DNA of 64,000 bases from Branchiostoma floridae (Eukaryota; Chordata; Leptocardii; Amphioxiformes; Branchiostomatidae), in the NCBI RefSeq assembly GCF_000003815.2, contig NC_049983.1, positions 22,845,800 to 22,909,799 of the forward strand. Direction: 5' to 3'. The notes beneath the pieces were generated by a model. The model made no database searches. It saw nothing but the letters and a program-made list of their open reading frames with translations, and was not told the origin of the DNA. Shown here piece by piece: positions 1 through 11,700 of this stretch (position 1 is the first letter of the stretch; each line of letters starts with the position of its first letter). A program made the position numbers and the translations under genes.

Positions 1-84
1 TCTACATCTCTTTTCTCCTCGGCCATACATACTTCAAACTCCGCTTTTTCCACTGTTATGCTATAGTTTGTAGCCTTGCTTATC

Positions 85-298
85 TATTGCGGCGCAAAGT
101 TACAATAAAACTCTTCATTCATTCATTCATTCATTCATTCGTTCGTTTGTTCGTTGGTCCATCCATCCATCCATCCATCCATCCATCCATCCATCCATCC
201 ATCCATCCATCCATCCATCCATCCATCCATCCATCCATCCATCCATCCATCCATCCATCCATCCATCCATTCATTCATTCATTGTTATCTGTCCACAG
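85..298 (+). repeat. LINE-type 3' tail grown into an ATCC microsatellite
   Basis: An AATAAA followed by CTTCATTCATTCATTC resembles the 3' end of the LINE remnant at 13840-13868 (AATAAAGGTCTTCATTCATT). The ATTC tail passes through GTTC/GTTTGTTC variants into about 28 ATCC units at roughly 157-270 and back into ATTC units. The tract ends only about a dozen bases before the 3' splice site at 297-298. Its open frames (His-Pro-Ser-Ile repeats) are artefacts. Confidence 0.8.
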
Positions 299-3200
299 CA
301 GAATCCTTCAGCTTCATGAACATGATTCGGAAACGTTCACTTTCGGCGTCATCATGCAGCTCGGACGATTCCCGCAGACCTGGAGGCCGTAAGAAGGCCG
401 ACGAGGGGCCCGGTAGGTGGACATGGGGTGACGTGTTTTCACGTTTGGTGTGACTTCTTTCTTGAGATGTTTCCAGTATCAGGGTGAGGTGAACGAAGTT
501 GGGGGGACTGTACAAAGTTGTACAAAGTTAAGGCCATTTCCTAATTGCTTTGCAGCTATATTAGAAGTCAGGGTTGACGTCAAATGACGCATAAAATTAC
601 GTAATTTAACGTTGGTCAGTCGACAGGGTAGGGTGGCAAGTGTCCAAAGTTGTCTAAAATTACTTGACGTCATCTAACTTCTTTCACTTCACCATGAAAC
701 ATGAATATCCCTCTTGTCTACTGATGTGGTCATTTACAGTCATTTTGTCACGTTAACAGCCTACTTCACAATACAGTTAAAACTTTGCTTCGCACTAGCA
801 AACACTTACAGTGTATGCAAATGTAAATGTGAAAACTTGCTTCGCGCCATAAATGCTTCAGCAAAGCTATGAGTGCTACCTACATAGTCTCTTGACCTCC
901 AGTCTCAGACGGGACAAGGTAGACGCGTGAAGATAGAGGCTTATCTCTCTCTCTCACGCTGCAGTTTGCTTTTCTCGCCGTTCACACATCCTGCTTCAGT
1001 CTATCAACAATTCAATGCTGCTTGTTAATACACAAGTAACAACGCTGAAACGAAGGCTCGCACCATGGCTAATGCTACGCGGATATTGCTGAGCATGGAA
1101 CTGCTGGTGCAATGCTTCATATTCCAACGTCGTTCGGAGATGTCTGGACAGTCTTGATCATGAATTCCCTCAGAATCAGCTGGGATGTTCGGCGGGGTGT
1201 TCAAAGGTCTGTTCGGCGGCGACGGCAAAAGCGTGGCGGAAAAGGAATCCGCACATACCATCATGGCAACCGGGAAGGGGAAGATGGCGAAAATGGAAGC
1301 AGAACAAAACATCAGAGCGACTCAAGGCAGCGTCCTGTCGAGAAAAGAAGCGGAGCACGGCATCCTGGCATCTCGGGGAGGAAGTCTGGCGAAGAAGGAG
1401 GCAGAACATGGCATCATGGCGAGCCAGTTGAAAACAATTTCGGAAAAAGAAGCCGAACATAGCATGATGGCAAGCATGGGGCAAAAACAGCCAGGTAACT
1501 GGTTAGTATAAAGAGAGAGGACACGAAAACCGCGGTGATGTCCGGATAAAAACTTTGACATACTAAAATTTTCCATTAGAATATCTAGACTTTGTCTTAA
1601 TCTTGTTAATGTACCAATTCGTAGTTTTACTTAAATCTCTGATTGCTCAGTCCAGTTGATCAGTCACTAATACAATGTAATGTATTCTACCCAAACTGTT
1701 ACCCTGCGACTCGTTCCCCTGTTGCCATTCCAGCCAAACAATGATTAGCATCAGATCAACTATGGTAACAACAATTGATTTAATCAAATGATACAGTTGC
1801 TTGTAAATTTCTATGAAAATAAAACATCTGAAGAGGGTAGGTTTAAAACAAAGCCAGAATCAGAACGTCTCCTGCTTCATGAAGACATTAATGATTTTTT
1901 CGAGTTCGTATTTACTCAGCATCACTGCAAACTCGACGACTAACTGGTTATCATTTGCCTGTGATCCCTCCTCTGTTGGGGGTAACTGTAGTGCAGTTTG
2001 ATACAAGCAAGATTGATTGACACGACAGAAAGTACAGTGACTTTTGTATGGTGAAATATAAACTACAAAAAAGTGAAAACGGAATAAATCTTAAAACTCT
2101 ACAAACTAAACAATATAGAATAATTAGAAAACCTCCATGCAATCAGGTGGGGCTAAACATAAGTGTCACTATCTTTTCTAATCACAAAGCAATCTTTTAT
2201 GTACATGTATTTACCTATCTTAGCATTATGAGGGCATATGGTAAGGAAGGTCAGATCTTTCTTGGATACAGCATTCTTAGAATTCCTCTTGTTAAACTAT
2301 AGGGAATGCCCTGCATTTGCGAGCATTTAGTGTTTTCATCTTATCTTCTCATAAACGGTACATTTCTGACATCTGTATTTTTATACTTTATATTTTAGAA
2401 TCAACAGGAGTCTTGGGCGGGCTGTTCGGTGGTATTTTCGGCGGCGGCGACGGAAAGAGCCAGGCGGAGAAGGAGGCCGAGCACAGCATCATGGCGAGTC
2501 AAGGGCACGCCGATGCAGGTAACGGGTTGAGACAAAGGCATTGGCGTAGTTAACGTACGTAGAAAAGATAATAAATAAATGAAAAAGGAAACAAACCACT
2601 CAAAACCAGCTGTTTGAACTAACCCAATAGATAAAATGAAAAATAAGATAATCAAAAGCACAGAACATAAAGTTTTGGTAAGGACACTAACGTGAACAAA
2701 CGCAAAAACAGTCATACCATAATGTAACTTAAGAAACTTAATCTTATTAACACTAGTACTTAACTTAACATTTAACATGTTCCTGATGTTCACCAGAACC
2801 AGGTTTCCTGTCAGGGTTGTTTTCCTGGAATTCAGCGCCCGCTGACCGTAAGAATAGTGCGTGTGAGGTGTCATTTACATTTTCTTTCGTGACCAGCTTT
2901 TTTAAGCTTTGAAGACAGAACTTACAATAAATCACTGACGCTGGTGATCCAGAAAGAGCTGCTACATCATACTTGACGTCATACACACACTTGCATGACG
3001 TTTACCTCCCTCACTAACATTCTGTCCTATCGTTGGTGTTCAAAAAGTGGATCAACACATACTGTTGCATGACGAATACCCATAATTGTCAAAGATTCAT
3101 CCTCCCCACAGGTGTTATCCTACCCACAGGTGTTCTGTGATTGCATGACGGATACCTCGATATGATAAAAGATTTACCCTTAACACCATCCCACCCCTCA

Positions 3201-6059
3201 CCTCCAAACTACTAAAATTTGTGATTTACAAGGGTTTCGCATTATATACATATCTTGGCATGGCGAATAATATTTAAGGAAGAAATGGCGGCCAGTATTA
3301 GCACCCCCCCCCCGTAACCTCTGCATGGAGAATAACACTCGTCACTGAATAACAACTGAATAACACTGAATAACAATTCCTCCACAATGTCTACTTATTG
3401 CAAACAATTAACTTCCAATACATGGGCTAGGGTTGTTAAAACAGTTAACCTCAAATGCATGGACTATGATTGTAATCTAACGTCTATTCAATGCAAACAA
3501 TTAACTTCAAATGCATGGACTAGGATTGTAATCTAATTACTCATTGCAAAGAATTAACTTCAAATGCATAGACTAGGATTGTAATCTAAGGTCTATTAAT
3601 TCCAAACAATTAACTTCAAATGCTTAGACTAGAATTGTAATCTAACCAACATCTAACGTCTATTAATTACAAACAATTAACTTCAAATGCATGGACTAGG
3701 ATTGTAATCTAACCACTCATTGCAAACAACTAACTTCAAATGCATGGACTAGGATTGTAATCTAACCATGATCTAACGTCTATTCATTGCAAATAGTTAA
3801 CTTCAAATGCATGGAATATGATTGTAATCTAACGTCTTTACCTGCCAAGTCAACATCTTCGTTTGCCTTGGAACTTTCATCTGGATGAATACATTGCGAT
3901 GCACAACGTTGCTTATGCAGCTTTGGCCGCACGGAATTCACCTTTATCCGCAGGGTAACCTATATCCGTTGCTTTAAAAATACGGGTATTTAGGGATATC
4001 AACTACAGTTTGAACATGTTACAACTTAAAACCACCGTCCGTCGACTTGATATCCCTTAATACCGTGTGGGTAAACGCAACGAATATAGGGTACCCTGAG
4101 GATAAAGGTGAACTAGAATTTAATTTATATCCGAATACGATTCAGCAGGTGTGCAAGCGGTTATATATAGGCTTTACATAGAACTTCAGCGAGGCATCCA
4201 GGTGATAAGATACGCAATACAAAATTTACTCAAGCATCTGGATAAATTTGTAAATGGCAAAACGTTACAGATAGCATCGACTATCTTTCGTCTGTGAAAT
4301 AGCGGATGCTGTCTGAAACGTTTGATTGCATATACATGTATGTCCAGTTGCTTTTGTGCTGGTTTAATCAATAAAAGCTGAAGAGGAGTGCGCATCGCCT
4401 CGCGGTAAGCTTTTGTAGGTTGCAACAGGAGCATATCGTTAAGCAGCTTGTGGCGTCACCGTTGTGATGCGTGATTTACAATTTGATCCCACTTCTGGCA
4501 CCAAGTTATGAGTTACCTGGCATCCATCAAGTTCTATCTATCTTTTATTCGAGTTTCCAGATAAAAAAGAAACCTCAGAGGAGCTAGCAACAGAAACTAT
4601 CTTGTACATCTAAGAGACCGGCTGCTCAGAGACAAAAAATACGAAGAAAACTATATATGTAAATAAAACCAGCATCAAAATACTTAGAACGATGATTGTG
4701 AAAAAAGATTAGCATGGATAAAGTGATATTTAACAACAAAAGTCGTGGATTTTACAGAGACAAAGCTTATGTCACCATCATTAGATCCTCTGATCGCCTC
4801 CCTGATGAATACTCAACAAGAAAGAAGCGATCAGAGGACCAAACTGGAGCTAGAATATGACGTATACAAGGCTATCCTATCTGCTTGGTGTCATTCAAAA
4901 TAGGATTGCTATCGGGCGGTAGACAAAATTGACCAAAAGATGCGCTTAAAGTTCAAATTGCCAGTGATGCATATTAGAGCCAGCAAGCCTTATCTAACGC
5001 TAAAGCTATCTCTTTTTTACTAATAAGCGCTCTCATGGAAATGATGTGGCTTGCAGGTGTACTGAGATCTGTTTCAAACCACGTCCGTTTGATTTGAGTT
5101 GGTTGCTAAACATTCTTTTCAGAGGGTCGACGAGAGTCCATCCTTGGATCGCTGGGATTCGACGACTCGTCGTGTTCGTCATCGTCATCGGATGACGAGG
5201 ACGGCATCATGACGTCACTGTTCTCGGCGGTGGGGCTGGGCGGCGGGAATGACACTACGCGCAGGAAACATGGACATGGCGGCCATCAGAAACAAAGGGG
5301 ACGGCAGGGCTCGGACGCTATGAAGTCAGCGTGGGCAAAACGAGAGAGGGCTGGTGGTAAGTGGCCATCATGTATATGTATGCAAAAGATCCAGTGTCAC
5401 AGTGAAAGAGACAAAAATGCGCTCAGGATATTCTCCTATGGGTTAACTCCATGTGCACATGCGACTGTGATAGCTACCAATAGAGTTATCAGTAAAAAAT
5501 ACTCTTCGGCAAAACGAGACAGTGGTGGTGGAAAGTGGTCATTTATGTATGTATAGAAAGACCAGTGTCACAGTCAAAGAGCAATATACGCCCTCAGTAT
5601 ATTCTCGTATTGATTCCATGTGCACATGCGACTGTGATAGCTATCAATGCAGTTATCAGTAAAAATATACTCAATGAATAAAAACAAGCATCGCATTTTA
5701 TGATGAATCCTTTTCACTGTTAAACTTTATTTGTTAGTCTCCCCTGTACATCACATCTCTCTATGGGATCAGCCTTCAACATAATCTGCGACTGAAAAGA
5801 GAGAAAAAGTCAGATGACATTATACTTTATTCTTGACCCTTCTCCTTATGAACGTTTAGTTTTCAACCCTTCATTTTGACATGTATTTGCTCCAGGAGCT
5901 AAGAAAGGGGGAGAATCTTCCATCTTTGGCTTTCTCGGTTTTGGAGGAGAGAGCGACGCTCGTCAGAGTAAGCACAGTCATCGTCACAAGGGAAGGCCGC
6001 CTAACGCAGCGGCGTCACCCCAGCTTCCCTCCATCTTTTCAGCATTTCAACCAAAATAA
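299..6059 (+). CDS. Unrecognised repeat-containing protein, 3' part of gene (5 exons seen)
   Basis: Exons 299-412, 1180-1494, 2399-2518, 5123-5356 and 5896-6059 all follow AG and precede GT. Every junction is phase 1, so exons could be gained or skipped without frame loss; the stop TAA is 6057-6059. The 5' end lies outside the window. The product begins with a Ser/Arg/Lys-rich stretch ([14 protein letters not shown]), then [17 protein letters not shown] and five copies of a 16-18 residue unit close to SxAEKEAEHxIMASQG. The next exon repeats the Gly/Phe lead-in ([16 protein letters not shown]) with a sixth copy. A Ser/Asp-rich patch, a His/Arg/Lys-rich stretch and a Phe/Gly-rich tail ending FSAFQPK follow. 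The units look helical and amphipathic. I know no family for it. Exons missed inside the 2.6-kb intron 2519-5122 are possible. Confidence 0.75.
3405..3838. repeat. Minisatellite, about 8 units of 55-75 bp
   Basis: Inside the intron 2519-5122 of the first gene. Units share TTAACTTCAAATGCATGGAC followed by TAGGATTGTAATCTAAC and a variable link (CGTCTATTCATTGCAAACAA or ACTCATTGCAAACAA). The first unit is the most diverged. No coding frame. Confidence 0.85.
3935..4113. mobile_element. MITE-like foldback element with long inverted ends
   Basis: Left arm TTCACCTTTATCCGCAGGGT at 3937 is mirrored by ACCCTGAGGATAAAGGTGAA near 4093-4112. The arms continue inward (CCTATATCCGTTGC against GCAACGAATATAGG, then GGGATATCAA against TTGATATCCC), so most of the element pairs with itself. 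No coding capacity. It lies in the intron of the first gene. Confidence 0.8.
4770..4845. repeat. Short inverted repeat
   Basis: GATCCTCTGATCGC near 4784 is mirrored by GCGATCAGAGGACC near 4828, about 30 bases apart. It sits in the same intron; otherwise 4114-5122 shows no recognised feature. Confidence 0.5.
5333..5680 (+). repeat. Tandem duplication of an exon end plus its intron start
   Basis: Unit 1 covers the last bases of exon 5123-5356, its donor GTAAGT and about 150 bases of intron. Unit 2 starts about 5511 and repeats GGCAAAACGAGA..GGTGGTG, the AGTGTCACAG segment and CCATGTGCACATGCGACTGT. In unit 2 the donor reads GGAAAGTGG instead of GGTAAGTGG, so only the first donor works. Confidence 0.85.
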
Positions 6060-6309
6060 GGCGATGGAGCAAAAGGGACACTGTGACAATGTCGTGCTCG
6101 TCTTCAGTGGGAACTGACTTCACAATGTTTATATGAATTGAAAAGTATCCTGATAGATTAACCTTTTGTCTGAAAAGATACTCCTTGCCTGTGTACACGT
6201 TAAAAGTAGGAGAAATACCCTTAACACTTTTCGACCGTTGGAATGAATGGTGAAATCGTGCAGTTGGTGAAGAAATTACAGCACATCCTCCTTGATATAT
6301 CTCTGTATA

Positions 6310-6483
6310 CAGTGGAAGCCGCTTAATTGCACACCCAGTTTGCCAGCGAATCCCGTGCAATTATCCGGCGTGTGCGATAATGCGAAGTTACCCAGTTAGA
6401 CCGCACTGCCACAGGATTTTGGGATTCCGTGCAATTGACCGAAGTGTGCGTTTATCCGACGTGCAATTAACTGGCTTCCACTG
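6310..6483. mobile_element. pogo/Tigger-like MITE with TA target duplication
   Basis: Ends CAGTGGAAGCCGCTTAATTG and the mirrored CAATTAACTGGCTTCCACTG are flanked by TA at 6308-6309 and 6484-6485. CAGTGG ends with TA duplications are typical of pogo-type Tc1/mariner elements. At 174 bp it is noncoding. It lies in the roughly 490-bp gap between the convergent stops at 6059 and 6549. Confidence 0.75.
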
Positions 6484-6548
6484 TATTTGCCATGAATACG
6501 TTTCTTGCTCCTTCCTTCTGAAACCTAGCTACTTAATCTCTTTTTGCT

Positions 6549-8737
6549 TTAGTTGTTCTCCTTGTCTTCTTTGGTAGGATTCCCGCCCTCCTGTGTCTGT
6601 TTGGGACAGGGTTGTCCGATCTTGCAGCCTTTTCCGATTGAGCCCTTTTCTGTGGTGGGCAGAAGCAAAAGTTGACGTAAACACCAGCTGATTTTATGTT
6701 TCTCTTGTTAACAATCTCTTTAGTGTGGCTTCTGTTTCTTGGTTTTGGAAACAAAGATTGATTAATTGATTGTCATATAATCAGCATTTATGATCGAGAC
6801 TTGATTGATTGATTGTCATATAATCAGCATTGATAATCGAGACTTGCAGCAATTTGCCTATTTCAGTAAAAATACAATAGATACATTTTCAAAAGTAGTT
6901 ATCATGTTGGGAAATAGATTGTAGTACTTCCTTAAGCGTACTGCTACAGCAAGGTAGTAACCTGTTAAAAAGCTACTTGCGTAGACTGTTTTGTTGAGGG
7001 TCAAAGTCAATGACCAAAAAACATATGAAGTGACATCCTCTCGAAAACGTTGGGCTTCTACGTACCTCTGAGATGTTTCACTAGCTCCTCTATAGAGCCG
7101 AACTCCTGTTCCGGTACGACAGACAGCAGACCCGCTGGACTCTTGTCGACCTTGAAGTGTCGCACTGCGTCTTCACTTTCTGTCTTGGCCTTGACGGACA
7201 CGGTGTAAACGTGTGACCCTGTAATCGAGGAAAACAAAAATTATGTCAGAGTGACAGAGTTTGTTATTGATTTTGTAGAAGAGCTGCTTTCTAAGATTGG
7301 TGTCTTTCTATGGCGTTTAATGTATTTATTGCGACTTAAGAGGCATGAAGCCGCAGCCATAAAGAATGCTGGACCGCTGACGCTCGGTAACGTAATGTAT
7401 AGGTATCGGTTTACAAGTTGGTGAGTCAGTTTGTTACTTAGTTGTCAACCACTATGTGCTGCAAAGACGAGTATGAAGAAATGCCTGCTGTAAATAATAA
7501 AATGTATTTGCGACGCCCTGTTTGTCTCGTTAATGGTGTCTTTCAATCCCTAAGTCTATTCCCTTCACACAAACCTACGCGCGCGCACGCACACACAGAG
7601 AGAGAGAGAGAGAGAGAAAGAGGGGGTATAGGGAGACAGAAGGATACTCGCACACACAGCTATCTTATTTAAGATTAATAAGTGGGAAACATTCTCCTAC
7701 CTTGCCCGCGTGCTTCCCTCACTAAGAATGCTCCCTGCTCGTTGCCATCCGCCAGCAGAAGTTCCTCTGCCTCCTTTCTGCCGAGATGTCCGAAATACCA
7801 GCTGAAAAGTACAGTATGGAATACCTTTCAATATGTGCCATAGTTAAACTTGCAGAAGGAAACAGAATCCAATTCCAGGACGTTTATCAATCTTAACGTG
7901 AAAATCGTCTGACAGCGGCTTTTGAATTTAATAGGGACATGCGGTCATGAGTCTACGAATGCTTGTCTTAACAAGGCTGGAGGAAGTCTCAATGTAAGCG
8001 AGACCGCACAGTGATGTTGCCATGTGCCCCATATAAAGATGATGTGTTACACCCAAGGAATTTTGTATTCGCTCAGAGGTACATGAACTAATGAAGAATG
8101 ACCCAGTGCGAAGTGAGTGAGTAGTGTAGTAAGATGACTCACTCTTGATTCTGCAGGCTGTCCGTTGGTGTGACGTAGTTGTACGGTACACTCCCCACCT
8201 CCAGGGTGTCCACTCGCCTGGCCTGGTACCACACATTGTCACTGGAAAAATAATTGTTTTTGTTAACTTTTCGTAAAAAATATAAATTGAAAACTAACAT
8301 GCAACATTCAACATTAACCATTTAGAAAGCTTGCGAGATTCCCTTACTTTAAACCCAACATTGATCACTATAAAAACAAATTCAATCAGCGAGGGTCATT
8401 CAAACTGCAAAAAAAGCTAGAAAGTTAAAAGAGAAGGATGACAAGGTGAGGTGAAATGGTCAACTGGTTGTCTCCAAAGTGTCGACAGATCAAAAGAAAA
8501 TATAGGAGAGTAAGCATGCACCTTATGATTATAATATGAATGGAGAAAAGTTCATGGATCATCAAAGGTTCATCTACCCTTTGTTAACATTAATACAATT
8601 GTAACTGTTAAAAGATTGTTAAAAGATCTCCATTAGTTACCCGTAATCCAGAATTTCCAGTTCTTGTCCCTCCTTGATCTCCAGTTCTCCCGCTTGCTGA
8701 GGTTCAAAGTCATAGAGGGCGACGAACTTGGGATGCT
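6549..8737 (-). other. RhoGEF 3' exons: Src-like SH3-SH2 cassette and tail
   Basis: Five exons encode [20 protein letters not shown] and onward (SH3), [17 protein letters not shown], then [40 protein letters not shown] and [20 protein letters not shown] (SH2). It ends CKIGQPCPK plus a short charged tail KEDKENN. The spacing from SH3 to SH2 is as short as in Src kinases. The SH2 phosphate-binding Arg is present, so phosphotyrosine binding is expected. Confidence 0.9.
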
Positions 8738-11700
8738 CTGCAAAAAAATATATCCAAGGTATTTGTAATTTTCTAAACTGTTAAGTTATTCATTCCATAC
8801 ATCTAATGTAACACTAATTCAAACAAAGTTAAAGATATTTCATAGGAAGGTCTAGTTACCGTAGAAACCATTTACTATGTTGCTTTAGGAAACAGGAAAG
8901 ACACACTAAGTGCTGAGGGAGCTTACAAAGTTCAAGACGCAGCGAAAGAATATAAGGAAAGACCGAATACACATGCAGGGCGTTTCCATGACTGCAGATC
9001 TGTGCAGAAACCAGTGGATGGTGATGATGATTCAGTGATTTTATCTACCTTTCGTGGAGACCTGATCGTCTGTAGATGAAGTGCGCTTCTTCCTGAGCTG
9101 TTTGGCCCTGTAGTGGTCGCTGTCCTTGATCTCCTCCACACAGCTGGACGGGAACCAGCCCTGCCGCGCGTCGTGAGAGGTCTCGCCGTACCACACCCCG
9201 TCCGGCATCTTCCGCAGAACCCGCACCACGTCACCCGCCTCGAACGCCAGCTCGTCCGGCTGCAAGGCGTCTCTCCGCACCTGGCGTACAAACGGGGCCA
9301 TGACAAGGTATCTGTTCACTTGATCTGTGTTTGTTTGAACGTTTATCTATTCATGGGAGCTCAGATCGCTCTTCTTTGAAGTGAGAAGTAATGATCAAGC
9401 AAAAGATAACATAGGATTAGCCTCCTTCGCAGACTATCAGCGCTGGCCAGGACGGAACTCCCTCTTTCGGCATTATGTAAACGTTGCCCAACGTGTTCAA
9501 ATTGCAAATCAGTGCCCCAGAAAAAAAAAAGCCAGCGCTGCTAGATGTTTGGAGGCTAACATAAGATACAATGGTTAATAAGATCAGCGAGAACTTTTTA
9601 ATGTTTCCAAGAGTTGACTCACGGAATCGAATTTTCAACCACACCTCCGGTCTTCTCCAATATGACTGATTCTGATGAAGACGAGGTCTGGACGAAAATT
9701 AGGCGTTTTCGGCTCTTTGTGTTAGAAAAAAGTTTAGTCTTTCATGATCAGAAAACTAAAACCAAGTCATTTACCTTGACTGACGTCAGAGGGAAGTCCC
9801 ATGAGTATATGGCGCCTCCCTCGTCGTCCGTCGTGCTGTACTGGAACGCCTCTATCCACCTGGTCCGCTCGCTAGGCGTCGCTACTGAGAACACCATCTC
9901 TAACTCCTGCCCGTCCTTATCCTCCAACAGCAGCACGCTGAACTGGTGGCCTTCATCCTGGATGACTTGTTGGTGTTTGAAGAATTTGAGCAGACTACTT
10001 TTCCGTCTAGACAGGGTTGTTGCCTTTTGATCAGGATCTGCGGTGACCGCTTCGGTTTTGTCGTAGATGTTGTCCTCGACCTCCTCCGCTTGCACGCGGT
10101 TACGCATGCAGTAGTTAAGTACGTCGTATATCACTCCGCTTACTCTCCTTTGTCGCTTCTTCGCTATCAAGAGTACGTCGGTCAAGACGATGATGTAGCG
10201 CTGTGAGATTTTGGCTTCCTTACTCCTGATCCAGGTCAGATCGCCCTGCTTGACGACCCACCGCGACTTGCTCCTCAGCGGGAAGGGAAGTTTGCACCGA
10301 TCGAAGGTCAGCTTCTCGCGGAGGACCTCCTCGAAGTCGTGATTCCGCTCCTCGTCGCGAACCGACTCGTTGATGATGTTCGCGACCTTCCGCGCGTCCT
10401 GCAGGGCTTTCATGGCGGACTGGAAACACTCCGACTCGTCTTCTCTGTGGCTGAGAATCCTCTCAATGAGGAGGGGCAGCCGGGTGATCCTCTGCATGGG
10501 AAGCATGAGGAATGACGTCATGGGAAGTCTGCTGCACTTCGGATCCTCTTCCAGCTTGCTCACCTGCTCACGTACCTCCTTGTTCTGGGCGATTACTCTC
10601 TTGACGACTCGCGAATGGGCGTTGACCTCCTTGCAGTACGTCTTGTAAGGGTCTAAGAAGTTCTTGAGGGCGTGTTTCTCTATGATGTCGCAGATGTCAG
10701 AGATGACCGGAGATTGCTCCTTGACCCTCCGCTGAAGATCCTCAAGAAATGCCACGCTGACCTCCATGATCTGTCTGGTGTATCTGGAGAGACAAGAGAA
10801 GACGCCGTGGCCGATCAAGGCGTTGTGCTGTAAGATTGCCTGCAGGAAGTGTTCTTCCAAGACGCTCATACTGCGCAAGTAAGACTCCTCGGTCGTCAAG
10901 ACCTCGAACATGGCCTCCTGGAGATGCTGTTGCTGCTTGGACAAGGTGTACTTGACGTTGTTCTGGACGACTTGCGGCTGTCGGTCCCACTTCGGGGCGA
11001 TGGTGGACTGCCAGCGTACCGCCTTAGACCCGTCCACCTCGTCCTCTACAAGGACGGCGGTTTTGTCGATCTGTATCTCCTGGTACAGGGGTGCGTCTGT
11101 CATGAACTCAGGCAGGGTCATGTAGGTTGGAATTGTGTCGTCGTAGGTTTCACCCGTGTAGAACGTGGCCGAGACCGGCTCGCTCTCAAGGCTGGCGGAT
11201 CTAGCCACAATCGTGACCTCGTACTGTACGGCCGGGTCCAGGTCATGATAGGTGACGGACGGCTTCTCGTTCGGATCAACCTCTTCGGCCACGCCTTCCG
11301 TAGACGGAGGCGTGAGACGGGATAGTTTTACTAGATAGTAGTCCACTTGTGCGGGGCATTTCGGAGGCTGCCATGCTACGATGACGCTTGTTTCGTCTAT
11401 TTCGTCTACTGTGAGGTTTTCAGGGGGTGGCAAGGTTGCGGCTGGCCTTGAACTCTTCAGTTCTTGACTTGTGTTTGCCGGTGACATGGGGACGTAGTCT
11501 GGCACATCGTCGTAATACTCTACTGTTGAATCTTCGTGGGCAAAAACTTGGTAAGTATCCGGTTCATCAGAAAAAGAAGTATTAACGTTATGTTGCGGAG
11601 GAACAGTTGAGGTTGATTTTGAATGTGCTGTTTCGCGACCCGTGCTTGCACTTGATGGAGGAACATCATCTGGGATGTCGTCATAGTACTCGTCTGCTTC

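Noticed and set aside
87-453. Protein of His-Pro-Ser-Ile repeats
   Set aside because: It is the translation of an ATCC microsatellite; only the part after 298 is a real exon, and that belongs to the first gene.
6060-6548. Kinase domain following the SH3-SH2 of the RhoGEF
   Set aside because: The last exon ends with TAA at 6549-6551, 30 codons after the SH2 core, and no protein-kinase motif (GxGxxG, HRD, DFG) is seen on the - strand before the neighbouring gene.
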